A DNA stretch of 64,000 nt from Vigna angularis (GCF_016808095.1 NC_068971.1:3732501-3796500), one strand, 5' to 3'; numbered from the stretch's first letter, positions 47,356 to 58,993 are shown. Program-made: numbers and translations. The notes: generated from the letters alone by a model not told the origin.

Positions 47356-50266
47356 TGTAAGGACTCAAAAAAAAAAAAAAAAAAAAAAACGTGCGTCCAC
47401 GTGGCGGCAGGAGAGCGCGCCACGTCAGTAGTGTACATGGCCGACAGCAGTGCCCGACAGCCACTGCTGGACGCCAGCCGCCACACGTCCGGTAGTGGGG
47501 AACAGTGGGTCGGCCAGCTGAACGAGCATCGGCGATGGTGGAAGACGCGTGGCAAAAGTACAGTGGTCGACCGTCCAGAGTGGGTTGGTGTAGTGCGTCC
47601 GGCCGAGCGCGCACTGGTATAGTGGAGACGTGCGTTCGGCTGAGTGGAGCACTCACCTCTTAATTTAATTCTGATAGATCTCTCTCTTCACCTTCTTTCC
47701 TTCAGTTTCTCAGATTCAATTCTCTCCTCCTTCTCTCTTCACTCTCTGCACCCTTCTCTCTCTAAGAAATCACCACTGCACCTCCTCCATTCCACACTCC
47801 GGCAAGATTGAAGGACGCTCGGCGTAGGAGTTCCAGAGAGAACGTTCGACTGGTGAAGCTGGTAGGTTCTTCCTTCCTCTCTGACGTTCGTCTTTAGCTG
47901 TGTTTGAGTTGTACGTTCGTATTTCTTAGAGTAGAGCGGTTCTGATTTTTCATTATTGGGGTTCGTCTGAACAGTGGATTAACGAGCGCTTGTTATTGGA
48001 GTTTGAGTAGAGAATCTGTGAACGTTCGTCATTTCCGGGTAAGGGAAGCTTACTTAATTTAACTGTTTTGTTGTATGTGTGGGTGTGAACGTTCGTTATT
48101 TTACTGTATAGATGCATGATGAATGATGAAATGATGGTATGAACGTTCGTTATTTCACTGTATGATGTTGCCATGACTGATTTGCATGAACGTTCGTTAT
48201 TTTGAAAGTATGAGAATATTATATGTTGATTTGGATGCATGAACGTTCGTTACTTGGATGAAATGAAATATATGAAAGTACATGATATGAATCGTTTGAA
48301 AAATGAGATTTTCTTTATGTGAACGAGTGGAACTATGAGAAAGGAACTGGAAATGAAAAATGAATTGTAAGAGGACTTTATGAACATGTACGTTCGTACT
48401 GAACAGTCATTTACCGTTCGGTTTTCCCCTAATAAAAGGTTTGAAATGTTGATCCTGTCATTTTAATAAATCCCTGTTTGAGGACGAACGTCCTCGTCCT
48501 AAATTGCCATGCTTGAGCGTTCGGCCAAGCACTGTTTTGATCTTCTCTTTGTAATTCCCATGATATTTTACGTTCGTTACTGAGACGGTCTCTGACCGTT
48601 CGGTGTTTGTTGGTCAACATGATAAATTCCCTGGTTGAGGACGAGCGTCCTCACCCTAGAATGCTCTGTTTGAGCGTTCGGTTTGGCACTGTAGAAATGT
48701 TGTACGTCTGATAAACTTCCCTCTTTTTGTACTTGTATATATATACGTAGCAGTGCATATTTCCGTTCGTATTACTTCTCCAAACTTCTCTCAGTTTATT
48801 TTCAAGACTTATCAATCTGAGTTACTGGACGTTCAGTCTTACACCAGACGTTCGCCCAGAATAGCGTTCGGTCTTACACCGGACGATTGTACTGGAAGGC
48901 GTTCGGTCTTACACTGAACGTACGCTCGAAGTGTCGTTCGGTCTCCAACTGAGCGTTCGTTATAAATAGTGCTCGGTCTCCAACTGAGCGTTCGGCCTAA
49001 TAGTGCTCTTCTTTGAATTGAGCGTTCGTCCGAATAGTACTCGGTATCGTTTTGAGCGCTCGTTCTCTTCTCCCACTAAATAGCGTTCGTCCAATGAACA
49101 GTACTATTGGAATTTTCTGCAGATTTTAGCGTTCGGTCTTCGTTCCGAACGAGCGTCTTTTGGTCTCGCTTTTAGCGTTCGGTCTTTGATTCAAACGAAC
49201 GTCCTTTTGGTCTCACTTACAACGTTCGTCCTCGATCTTTGGGGACAGAACGTTCGGCTTTTGGTGATTTTGTTATGAATGATGAAAATGATTATGGATT
49301 GATGAATAATGAATGATGAACAGTATTTGAGATGATATGAAAGTTATGAATATTGAACGAGCGTTCCAGGCAGGAACGACTCATGGTTGAATGTTGAAAG
49401 TTGTAAAGTATGACTGTGGATAGTTAATGCTGGCTGTTCATCCTGATGTTCCGTGAGTGCTCGTTCTCAAGTAGAGGACGCACGTCATGCGTGGGAACGG
49501 CAGGAGGTCCTTAGTCCATAAGTTAACGTGGGCGACGTAAGAACGGACTAACCTCGGGTGGCAGCTGATGAGGATGCCAGTTACCACACCACCCGGGTGC
49601 GTGAACGCCTGTAACTACGCAGATTTCATACAGTCCGGACAGTCAGTCGTGTTGAGTTTTATTTTGTACATGTGTTAAATTATGTGATGTATGATGAATG
49701 CGTACGTTGATATGTATGTGTGAAATGAACTGTTTGCTAGAAATTATATGTTGATGCATGAGTTAAATTACGTAAGCTTACCCTTTCGTTTTCCTTGTGT
49801 TGCCCATTGTACTTGTACGTCCGTCTTGTCATTGCAATGATCATCCGTGTGGGTGTGAGCAGAGGGAGATGAGCGTTTGGAAGAAGCATTGAATGAAGAG
49901 AGCCTGGTTGATGTTGAAGTGAAGATCGAGCAGTGAGATCGCTCGGCCAGTATTGTATTTAGTTGAATTGAGTGGTCGTTCGACCATCTCTTGTTTTCTT
50001 TTGAGTTAATTCGACCGTTCAGTAATTATCCTGTGTAAACCGTTCGGTCAGGTTTCTTGTACGTTTATCTTAAATTTGTAAAACTCTTATGTGTGGCGTG
50101 CGACTTTTGCACATTCGTCCGTTATGTTGGATTTGTACTCAAGGACGTTCGTCCTTGAGCGTTCGTTCGGGTTTTATTTTGTTTTTAGTTGGAAAACTGT
50201 ATTGAAATATTATTAAATGTGATTTTCTGATTTTATGGTGTTATGCTGTATTTTTGGGATGTCACA
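47356..50266 (+). mobile_element. Solo LTR, 2.9 kb, Ty3/Gypsy-like (element B)
   Basis: Begins TGTAAGGACTC, ends TTGGGATGTCACA, and lies between exact 5-bp direct repeats AGATG (47351-47355 and 50267-50271). It includes an early A-run, a GC-rich start, a CTCTCT-rich leader (47675-47770) and a conserved block (49490-49640: AGGTCCTTAGT, GACTAACCTCGGG, TCCGGACAGT). A second block (49770-49870: TAAGCTTACCCT, ATGATCATCCGTGTGGGTG) follows. Both blocks recur in elements A and C. No coding region is present, so it is a solo LTR. Its size suggests a Tat-lineage or non-autonomous LARD-type parent, which is inference. Confidence 0.85.
47630..50190. repeat. Dispersed ACGTTCGT / GCGTTCGG dyad motif array in element B
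   Basis: The word CGTTCG occurs about 32 times by hand count on the plus strand, plus several complementary CGAACG copies. It often appears as GAACGTTCGTTA (five almost regular copies at 48010-48250, roughly 45-70 bp apart) or as GCGTTCGGTCTTACAC and similar longer units (48855-49180). ACG-TT-CGT is dyad-symmetric. In DNA this AT-rich such density cannot be chance. Confidence 0.9.
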
Positions 50267-50271
50267 AGATG

Positions 50272-51700
50272 CAACACTCTACATTTGAATAAAACATAAT
50301 AGAACTTATCACAAAAAATAAATTTTGTCAAAAATAATTTTCTACCTATTTTTAGTGAGTTTTACGTGATAAGGATCATATTGTTAATACACAAACCAAT
50401 TAGAAAAGAGTGATGATGAGAAAAACCAATCTCAATTCCAAAATATTATGAGGGAAAGAAGTTTTCTAGTGAACCACACACAATAATTGTAGAAAATGCA
50501 ACCTTTAGCATCAAAAGAACGCTACCACGCACATCCTCACCGACGTCGTAGGTTCTCTTCACAAGGGGAAGAAAGTAAAATAAAATGGAGTGTTAGAGTT
50601 TTCTTAAACAATTTACATCCAAGCATAAAAATTGATTTTTACGTCTTATCTTTATAGGTAAGACATAAATTTATTAATTAAAAAAATGGTATCGTACATT
50701 TTTTGTTTGATTTATATAGGTCATATATAAATGGAATGATATAATAAGCATATATGAACAAAAGACAAAAGTTAATTTTAGCATAAAAAAAATTAAACCG
50801 ACAAAAATGCAAAAACCTAGGACATCTTTCTCTAAAACTTAAAAAAAGAAAATAATAATTAAGTTTTCTTATAATTGTAGTTGGAGAGACTTTTTAATGA
50901 TCTTTCTAAAAGTTATTGTCATTATGTTTGGTTACGACAATGACTACTTTTAGAATGCATAGAAATCCTATTTGTATTGAGTTATCATGTCATTTTCACC
51001 TTTTCTTTTGTAATTCTCTTCTCTTTGTATTGCCTTCATATATATCCTATGTATCTCGTTGCGCATTCAAACTGTCCATTTCGTATCTTTATGTTTGTTC
51101 ATTCCAAACAGACAAAACAAACTGTCAAACATCAAATTTGTTTTATTAAAAGCATCAGCCTCTAATAGAATGAACACTATTTGTTTAATAAAAATTTCAT
51201 TAAAACAAATGCAGTAGTTGAACTTACAACAAGTTTACATAAAACGAGTTACAAACAACTTTTGCGTTGAAAAATTAAAACTTGATTTCAGTGTAATAAA
51301 ATGTATCCGTTAGAATCCAATTTCACCTATGAAACGTTCACCATGTACTTTTATAAATAAGTATTAAAATGGTTGTTCTTAATATAAACATGTGCAGAGT
51401 CGAATTTCACCTATGAAACAGTATATACCTCCATAGTGTTCGCTTGAAAGGAAAATATTGTAGAAATGTATTTGCACATATGGATTGGACAATAAAATTA
51501 TGTTCGCGTGGATTCGGAAGGGAGGAAAGACGATGATTGGTGAGATTAGATAGATTTTCATTTCTAGGAAAAGTGCTCGGATTTGAGGATATTGAAGTGC
51601 AAAATTCAATTTTGACCTCTAACAAAAGAAAAAGGGCATGAGAATCTCTGCATATGTGGACATGTAATTGATTCCAAAACAAAGGAATCAATACTAATTA
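50272..51700. other. AT-rich spacer, no gene supported
   Basis: No recognisable coding sequence. AATTTCACCTATGAAAC occurs twice (near 51319 and 51401) in similar contexts, a small local duplication. Confidence 0.4.
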
Positions 51701-51779
51701 TCTGAAAGGATCTTCAACTTGAGGTTGAAGTTAAAGAGAAAAGGACGAACCCAAGACCTTGGTGAACCAGAAAGCCATA

Positions 51780-52060
51780 AAAATGAGAGGAAGAAGATGA
51801 ACCACCAAGCTTGTAACTAATTCCAGGGTACAACTCAACTAAGTGGAATCGATTCTACAATGCTATAGATGGAGAGCATAATCGTTTGTAAGTGTAACCG
51901 ATTCCAACTATTTGAAATGGAATACATGGTCTTATAACATTTCCATGATTTTTGGAATCGTTTACATGGTCTTACCAATTCCACGATTTTTGGAATCGAG
52001 TACATGGTCTCCCTTAATCTCTATATAAGCATATTTTCTCCTTAATTACTAGTGTGTCTA
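51780..52060. repeat. Remnant with repeated GGAATCGATTCC-type half sites
   Basis: Contains TGGAATCGATTCTA, AACCGATTCCAA, two TTTTTGGAATCG copies followed by TACATGGTCT, and CATTTCCATGATTTTTGG / AATTCCACGATTTTTGG. These are imperfect repeats built round the palindrome GGAATCGATTCC, followed by CTATATAAGC (52022), which could be an LTR TATA box. Probably a decayed LTR; no ends were found. Confidence 0.45.
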
Positions 52061-52476
52061 GTAACATGCAGGGAGAGAAACCTCACTGGGTTTTGAGCCT
52101 TTTATTTTTTATTTTGGTTGAGCCTCTTCATGTTAACTGCTTTCTTTATCTTTGCGTCAATGGACTATAATTTTCTTTTGTCTAATAAATTTGTTCTTTT
52201 ATAAAAAGAAAAGAAGACTACATGAAATATGATTTATCACAATAAGAAGCAAAAGCAAAGTACTTCAGCGGTGTTTTAATCTCTCATTCCCTCCCACTTA
52301 GGTAGCACTGAAAACATGTTTGTTTTGTAAGAAGGAAAGAACTAGGTGAAAAATAGATGAGAAATAAAGTGAAAATAAATGTGAAGATTAGGATATAGAT
52401 AATTAAAATTCAGTAAAAACAAAATAAATATGAGGATAAAGCACATCAAAGAAACACTATAGAACAAGGCTCTTAC

Positions 52477-53270
52477 ATTTACATAATTTCCATACATTCT
52501 AGGAGGTCGAGGACATTCAATACCAGATGCAGAATCAGATTTAGGGCAAGGAGTACATTCTCTTAGAAGTGGCAATCCAAATGAAATCACTAACGTTAAA
52601 ATGGATACAAGGCATGATTTCGTCGCCAAGTGGTAATATAAAGAGTAAGTTGGTTGAATAAAGCTCCTACAAATTATTGAAGTCCAAGTAAAACCGAACA
52701 AGATCCAAGTAAAACCCACAGTACAGATGAAGTCCAAAATAAAGGAAAAAATTACTACCTAGTAGACCTCCAATAACCCCAATAATAGCCATTGGAAATA
52801 ACTCTACAAAGGAATAATCCTCTTGGCCACTAAAAACAAATCAGTCAAGAAGGGGAAGGAAGAAAACAAATATCTGACTATTCAACTAACAGTGAAAAAG
52901 GTGACAACTTAGATCTTAACTTTGATATATCTCATATTATAAATTCACCGGACCCAAAATGTCCACATTTTCCACTCTTACACCATCCCATTGCAGTTCG
53001 AACCACAACAACAACAGAAGTGAAGAAGACACGACACATTAGTTGACTGCTCCACCTACAACAGCACATGAACAAATTATTAGGTATAACAGCAATAAAC
53101 AAATATAAGAACAGACATTACTGCCTTTACTACACATATCTCTAAGAAAACGGAATCTTTGATCAAGAATTCAAATTTATACCAAGATGTAACCTCTTCC
53201 AAAGCAAACAACACACCACCAACTGAGCTCTAAATGCAGCAACAACTCCAACAGCACATCCACATGTTAC
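52477..53270 (-). pseudogene. CLC-d-like chloride channel pseudogene fragment (four exons)
   Basis: Four consecutive exons of a plant CLC-d-type endomembrane anion channel are readable on the minus strand, with introns in place. Exon 1 (53270-53183) has VTCGCAVGVVAAFRA then VGGVLFALEEVTSW after a one-base loss. Exon 2 (53055-52921) has SSQLM ... RTAMGWCKSGKCGHFGSG, with an in-frame TGA after FII. Exon 3 (52829-52759) has GQEDYSFVELFPMA then GVIGGLL. Exon 4 (52666-52477) has ALFNQLTLYITTWRRNH, then an internal deletion and frameshift, then SFGLPLLRECTPCP and ECPRPPRMYGNYVN. Donor and acceptor sites remain (for example TGTAG/GAGC). The rest of the gene is absent on both sides, and with a stop and two frameshifts it cannot make a channel. 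Family assignment is from memory of CLC-d sequences. Confidence 0.85.
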
Positions 53271-53339
53271 CTTTAAAGATATCAATGAAATTATAAATGA
53301 GCATTTCTTCTTTCACATTTAGGATTGGAGCAAATTATA

Positions 53340-53876
53340 TGAAACTTTAGTTACTTAAACCCTTCAAATGCCTCCAACGTAGTTTAAGTTCGATCAAGCC
53401 AAACCTGTGATTTCCTGCTCTACGATCGCCACCTTGGAGCTTGTCTTCCGTCCAAGCTCGAGCAACTTGCGGCGGAGTTCTGGTCGTTGCGGGAGCCGAG
53501 GGACATTGGGGTTGGGGGAGAGTCAGAGTGGAGAAGATGCAAAACGCGACGTGAAGGAGCGCAGGGTTGGGGAACGAGTGACAGAGTGAAAAAGATAAAA
53601 AGGCAAAGGAAAGGCAATGCGAAGGAGAAGTTAAGGTGAAAGAACGCGAAACAAAGTGAAGAAGAAAAGGCAAAGGGAAGGTGTGAAGACGGAGTGGAGA
53701 GAAAGCTGAGAAATTATTTACACACTTACAGGTGGTTCGATTAAGAAACTGCCAGAAAAGTTTTGTAAAAAAATGAAAAAAAAACATAGTTTCGGTTTTT
53801 ATTAAAACAGCCCGAATTTAGTGGAGGTTTTTAAAACCGCATAAAAAAACCCTATTATATTATATTTTTTTTAGTG
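53340..53876 (-). other. GC-richer block ending in a CACTA-like terminus
   Basis: Read on the minus strand, the block starts CACTAAAAAAAATATAAT (53876) and continues with ATGCGGTTTTAAAAACCTCC and ACTAAATTCGGGC, resembling the ends of CACTA transposons. A purine/pyrimidine-rich and then GC-rich stretch of about 400 bp follows, directly upstream of the CLC-d fragment. No partner terminus or 3-bp duplication was found. Reading frames in the block (both strands) show no recognisable protein. Confidence 0.35.
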
Positions 53877-54754
53877 ATATATTCCTTAAAATTTAATGTT
53901 TTAATAATGTAATATTTTCTTGTTATTAAAGAAAATATATAAGTATTTTTCCCAAAACTCATGTATTAATATTTTCTGTCATTTGCATTATTGTCTAAAT
54001 GATAAATTATGATTAACTTTAAATCTACATGTTATCTTAGTCTTGGGACACATGGCCACAAATTTTAAGAAATTATATTTCTTTCTTGTCTACTGATTTA
54101 AAAATGTCATTGTTTTTCAATTTTTTTCAACAAGATTCTTATTATTAATTATTTCTTTTGTGCATCATATATCCATTTGTAAAGTGTAGGAAAAAAGAAA
54201 ATAAATGGTCATAACATTACATGATTAACAAATTAGATAACTATTCATTTTGAAACTTATTTAGAAGTTTTAAATATACTTTGTCCACATTGTTAGCATA
54301 TGACTTTGCTTCTTACTTGTATTGATTAGTAATTACTTACGTTCCACAATCTACTATTGGATTCAATTAATAGTATGATTTATAAGAATTAGATTTCTTA
54401 ACACATGCCTTCTTAGCTTTTAATTCCTGATAACTTTTATTTATTTCTTTCAAACTCGTTTAATTGATGGAAGTCTAATCATTTTTGTTAACATGAATAT
54501 AGTGTTGATTCTTTCCATGTACTGAATTGCCCTATAGATAATGTTCATTTAAGTTGAATATTTTTTTTACTGAGATGTAAGAATATGTAGTGTTGTGATA
54601 GCAAGTATTATAGGTAAAAACTATTAAGCAATAACATTTGATAAATGTCTTTCTTCATTAGAAATATTAATGGTTACTTTGACTTAATATATATTGTTTA
54701 TTATTGTACATAAATCAATGTCTAAGTGTGTATAATTGTGCCAAAAAAAACTAA

Positions 54755-55030
54755 TTTTGTCAATATTTATTATCACATTACATACAGATTTATTTGTAGG
54801 TAATTACATACGGTCATAGGTAATTGTATACGAATGTATCTGTATGTAATTATTTATAATATTCATATATAATTACTTACGAATTTATTCGTATATAATT
54901 ACTTATAGATTTATCTGGGTATTGATCAAAGTAACGTTATCTACGAAAAAATTCGTAAGTAACGTTATCTACAACCATTCTATCTACGAATTTTTGTTCA
55001 TATATAATCCATAAGTAACATTGTATTACT
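54755..55030. repeat. Imperfect inverted/direct repeats of TAATTACTTACGAATTTATTCGTA type
   Basis: Repeated TAATTAC / TACGAAT / GTAACGTTATCTAC phrases in both orientations across 270 bp, including two close copies of AACGTTATCTACGAA. May be subterminal repeats of a DNA transposon; ends not identified. Confidence 0.4.
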
Positions 55031-55041
55031 TATAAATTTTA

Positions 55042-55219
55042 GGCTTAATACCCTATTTTGTCTCCAATTTCGCCCAAAAATGTCAAATTAGTTCATTTAA
55101 CGGAAGGGATTTCATTGATGCAAATTTTATTAAGTGAGGACATAATTGACGCATTTTTTAAAAGATTGACTAATTTAACATTTGCGAGCGAAACTGGAGA
55201 CAAAATAGGGTATTAAGCC
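55042..55219. mobile_element. Mutator-like MITE, small
   Basis: A 178-bp element with inverted ends GGCTTAATACCCTATTTTGT / complement extending about 55 bp. It is flanked by an exact 9-bp target-site duplication TAAATTTTA (55033-55041 and 55220-55228). Same family as 1848-2422 and 21294-21614. Confidence 0.9.
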
Positions 55220-55228
55220 TAAATTTTA

Positions 55229-55985
55229 AGGCTTAGTTAGAAATTTTTTTTGTAAGAAATAACATTTTCTAGCTATAGGAAATAGTCTTTTTTGCTATCA
55301 CTCAAAAAACTCATATGTGTATCACATTTGTGAGCTCTCTTTTTTAAGTACTTTCTTGCCTTTTTCATTCAGATCTTCTTTAGCCCTTGACAAAGAGTGA
55401 CAAATCAATGTAAAAAACATGACGAGATTTAATTTTGAATTAAGGGGTTAAAGATAAAAACAAAACTCTACACATATGAAGGAATTTTAAAAGACACAAA
55501 ATATTTATAGTTATATCATAAATTTTTATATTATTTTTATTGATGAATAGAAATGATTTTGTCGTTATATCTTTTTTATTCAAAATAAAATGTCACATGT
55601 AAATAGTTATTATTAATTTTTGTTAATTTAAAAATTTTACTTTTACAAATTTTCAAGTAATTATTACAAATTTTTGTTATGATAATAATTTAAATTTTGA
55701 TTAAACCATAACTAAATTATTCATCTACATGTTTATTAAGTTGAACTATTTGTAACATAACAAAGATTGTTAAACTAATTTATTTTGAAACTAAAAATTA
55801 GAAAAAATTTACATTTTAAAACTGAAAACTCACTTTTCAAAAACTAAAAACCAGTTATAGGTTTAAAAACTTTAAAACTTAAAGTGATTCCTAATTTTTT
55901 GTTGCAAGCACTTGGAGTTGATTAAAAACCAAAATTGTTTTTTCGTCCTTTAATCAATGTTTGGGCTAAGCCCAGTTGAATGGAT
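55229..55985. other. AT-rich spacer upstream of the F-box gene
   Basis: No gene seen. It ends in pyrimidine-rich sequence that begins the presumed 5' leader of the F-box gene. Confidence 0.4.
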
Positions 55986-55989
55986 CAGG

Positions 55990-58237
55990 AGAATTTGGGC
56001 CTAACCCTCTATCATTTTCACACTTTCTCAAGTTCTCTATTTTTTTTCTTCTAACCTCTCGCTTTCCACTCCCCTCACCCTCTCTTCTCTTCGCTTTCCT
56101 TCTACCTTCGGGATCAGATCTATTTCCCTCACCACTCCTCCTCTGCGGTGCGCCACGCGCCACTATCTCTTTAACCTAACGCCGGTAACCCCCTCTTCTC
56201 GGTGTCATGCTTCTGTATTTGATGTTCAATTTTTAGGTTTTTCATCATCGTTTGCATGATTCTGCATTATTCTAATAGTTTCGTTATCAATCGGTTTTTC
56301 TTCATTTTTCCTTCTAGCTTGACAACTCATTGCTGGAGGCATGCTTTGTAGAGTGACAGGGTTCTGTTATTTCGAATTTGTTAATTTTAACTATTTTATT
56401 TTATTTTTCATATGTGCGGTGTTAAACGATGTTATTGCAACTTTATTTCATTTTTTGGTTGATGACGAACGATGTTATTGCAACTTTATTTCATTTTTTG
56501 GTTTATGACGAAGGAACCAAAATAAATAGGCAGTTCAGCACGTTTCATTTGTTACTAAGGCATTTCCCAACCTGTTTGGTCACACTTCTAGTTATGTAGT
56601 TTTGTCCTTAGCTTCATTGTCTCCCTTCTTCCTGCACAATCATTGGTTTCATCTCTCTTAACAAAAATTTGGGGCTCTTCACATTTATGTTAGTTTAGTT
56701 TGGGTTTTCTCTGTGTCATTCTCTTTCGTGACTTTGTCGTGATCATGAATCATGTCATGATGTTCATGCACCTTCCCCCACCCTGGCCCATCTCTTGTTA
56801 TTGATGGTGTTGGTTGAAGTTATTGATATGGAGTGTAAAATGCTTTATCTTTCTTTGGTTCTTGTAAATCTAAGATATAGAAATGATTTATTTTTACATA
56901 ACTATATCAAATGATTTTGAGGCATGGTTATTGTTGTTGCATGTTGATGGATTTGAGTGTTAGGGTGTCTACTGGTGTGATCTGCTGATTATTTGTAAAG
57001 TGTTAAAGTGAAACATCAGCAACGAAAGTAAACTTTGCTACATTACCAAATACGAAATGATCGAAGATACATTCTGAGTAAATTGATGGTTCAGATGCTA
57101 CTTGTTGCCATTTCACTCCTTTAACTGTATTGTTCAACAAGCTAGTCTCAAAGATATGAAATAGTAACCAAACTCATCCTTTTATTCTCTTTAGTTTTTC
57201 ACGAGAATGAAGATGATGTTTTAGTTCTTTGAGACACAAATATGGCTGCAAAAGTCTGTGGACTAATGTAGTCCTTAGCAGCTTTTTGCCTGTATGATCA
57301 ATTTAGAATTTTAATCTAAATTTACTTCACTCTGATTTTTGGTTGCAGATTATTTTTCGAAGATTAAATAGCCGTCTTTTATTAGAATTTTATGATGGAT
57401 GTTGCAAGGGCGGTGTAATTATTGTTTATCCTCTTGTATGCTTAAGCTAAAAGTTATGTATCTATTTCCTTGTTCATTTTATTCTTTCATTAACGTGAAG
57501 TTTGTAAGGATGGGGATAGCCAAAACATGAACATCTTTTTGTAATGCTGTTTGAGTCCTTAAATTTCCAATATACAGATTTTTCATCAAATATGGTGAAA
57601 TGAGATTGTCAAACACTGTCGAGTTAGTTTGAAAATCCTATAACTTGCCTCATTATACTCAATTTTTTAAAAACTGTCACATGGTTTGTGTTTAAGTCGG
57701 GGACTTACGTTGTAGATTAGTTGAACCAACTTCAAACAGTTCATAATTTCTTCTTTCTAATCTGGCAGACTCTTCCTTCGAAATTCTGAAAGAAAGAGGG
57801 CGATTCTTTTATGGATTGAATAATGTTTACTATGATTTTTGGTGCAGTGTGATGATATGGAGCATGTTTAAAAATTGAAAATTTTAAATTTAAGTTGCAT
57901 TAATGAAGAATTGTATCAACTATGTGTATACATCACTATTTTGGTGGAGGTTTGGTCCTTGCCACACCGTAATTTCCTTTTCAATGTTTAAGAATTTATC
58001 AAATGAATAATTTTCTGTTTATAGTAACTCTGTTTGGAAGGCAACATGAATATTTTATGCATTTCAATGTGCTGTCAATCATTAATTATTACATTTTTTA
58101 TTTGATGTGGGAATTATATGTTGAGTCTTGCTCTTGAAAGGCCTTGGATAATTTATTCTTCATATGTTCGCTTCCATTTTCTTGTAATCCTAGTGGTATT
58201 TACGTTTTGGTTTTTTTATTGCAGTGTATGATCAACA
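55990..58237 (+). promoter_or_regulatory. Probable 5' UTR of the F-box gene with two introns and uORFs
   Basis: A pyrimidine-rich leader (about 55990-56184) ends in a donor-like GCCG/GTAACC. An acceptor TTTTGGTTGCAG precedes 57349, a short exon runs to about 57412 (donor GGGCG/GTGTAA), and TTTTATTGCAG precedes 58225, 13 bases before the ATG. If spliced this way, an upstream ATG at 57392 opens a frame that crosses the last junction and stops at 58248, overlapping the main ATG (58238) out of frame. Even without that exon, an ATG at 58228 opens a 6-codon frame with the same stop. The splice sites are inferred by eye. Confidence 0.45.
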
Positions 58238-58993
58238 ATGGCATCTGAAGAAGTTCTGAAGGTTGTTTTCCCTTTCCTGGAGGGTGTTGATCTTGCTTCT
58301 TGCATGGCTGTTTGTAAGCTGTGGAAAGACATAGCTAGAGATGATTTCTTTTGGAAATGTCTGTGTGCCAAGAGATGGCCTTCAATCTGCAAGCGACCTA
58401 ATCCTTCTACTTTAACCTACTACAACTTGTACAGAACCTTTTATAAACGTCTGCATCGAAGAATTCTTCTCCCTCCAAGAATCTCATTTGATGATTTGGA
58501 TTTTTTCATTGACATTTGGGCTGAAAACATATTAATCTTCTCAGAAGTGGTGCCTGGTTCTGTCCTTCAAGCAGGTTTTAGAATTCCTGCATCTGGGGTT
58601 TGTGAAATGCTCAAATATCACCTGGAAGGTTCGGAATACAAGATGACTTTTCCTGTGGAACCCAGGTTTACTATCCCTTCTGGACAAAATCAGAATGTTA
58701 GTGTCTCTGTCATGGTTGGGAAGAAGGATTCAAATAAGTTTGCTCGCATAATAAATAAATCCATGTTTGATTATATCGATCGCTCATCATATAGAGCGTT
58801 GGCTTTTGATTACCTAGACATAGCCCCTGACTACCCTTTTTTGACTGGCATCCGTGCGTGGATATCTTTGCTATTCATGGAAGATAAAAAAGAAGATCTT
58901 ATGGATGTATTTGGGATCCAGATGGATTTCTGTGATGTTGCAAATTCCAAGGAAGAAGTCTTGTGGCTGTTGGACATGCTTGACTGGAAGTAA
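58238..58993 (+). CDS. F-box protein, about 251 aa, At5g39250-like
   Basis: Uninterrupted 251-residue frame. The N-terminal F-box lies at about residues 4-46 (EVLKVVFPFLEGVDLASCMA, then VCKLWKDIARDDFFWK), the segment that binds SKP1 in an SCF ubiquitin ligase. No LRR or Kelch repeats are seen; the rest is a single conserved domain with FPVEPRFTIPSGQNQNVSVS and an acidic C terminus ending LDMLDWK. It would act as a substrate adaptor, in the cytosol or nucleus, with unknown targets. The resemblance to the Arabidopsis At5g39250-type group is from memory and not certain. An AATAAA at 59144-59149 is a good polyadenylation signal. Codon and base composition look ordinary for a host gene. The ATG lies 13 bases after an intron acceptor, with a short overlapping upstream ORF. 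Confidence 0.9.
   Translation: MASEEVLKVVFPFLEGVDLASCMAVCKLWKDIARDDFFWKCLCAKRWPSICKRPNPSTLTYYNLYRTFYKRLHRRILLPPRISFDDLDFFIDIWAENILIFSEVVPGSVLQAGFRIPASGVCEMLKYHLEGSEYKMTFPVEPRFTIPSGQNQNVSVSVMVGKKDSNKFARIINKSMFDYIDRSSYRALAFDYLDIAPDYPFLTGIRAWISLLFMEDKKEDLMDVFGIQMDFCDVANSKEEVLWLLDMLDWK

Noticed and set aside
47306..47656. Overlapping frames at the start of element B
   Set aside because: They include a long A-run and lie within a solo LTR; no motif supports a protein.
52342..52737. 131-codon minus-strand reading frame as an intact membrane protein
   Set aside because: It reads through intron sequence on both sides of a CLC-d exon that itself contains a frameshift; it is part of a pseudogene.
53347..53787. 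146-codon minus-strand frame and overlapping plus-strand frames as genes
   Set aside because: The frames overlap on both strands in a composition-biased block beside a CACTA-like end, with no recognisable protein motif.
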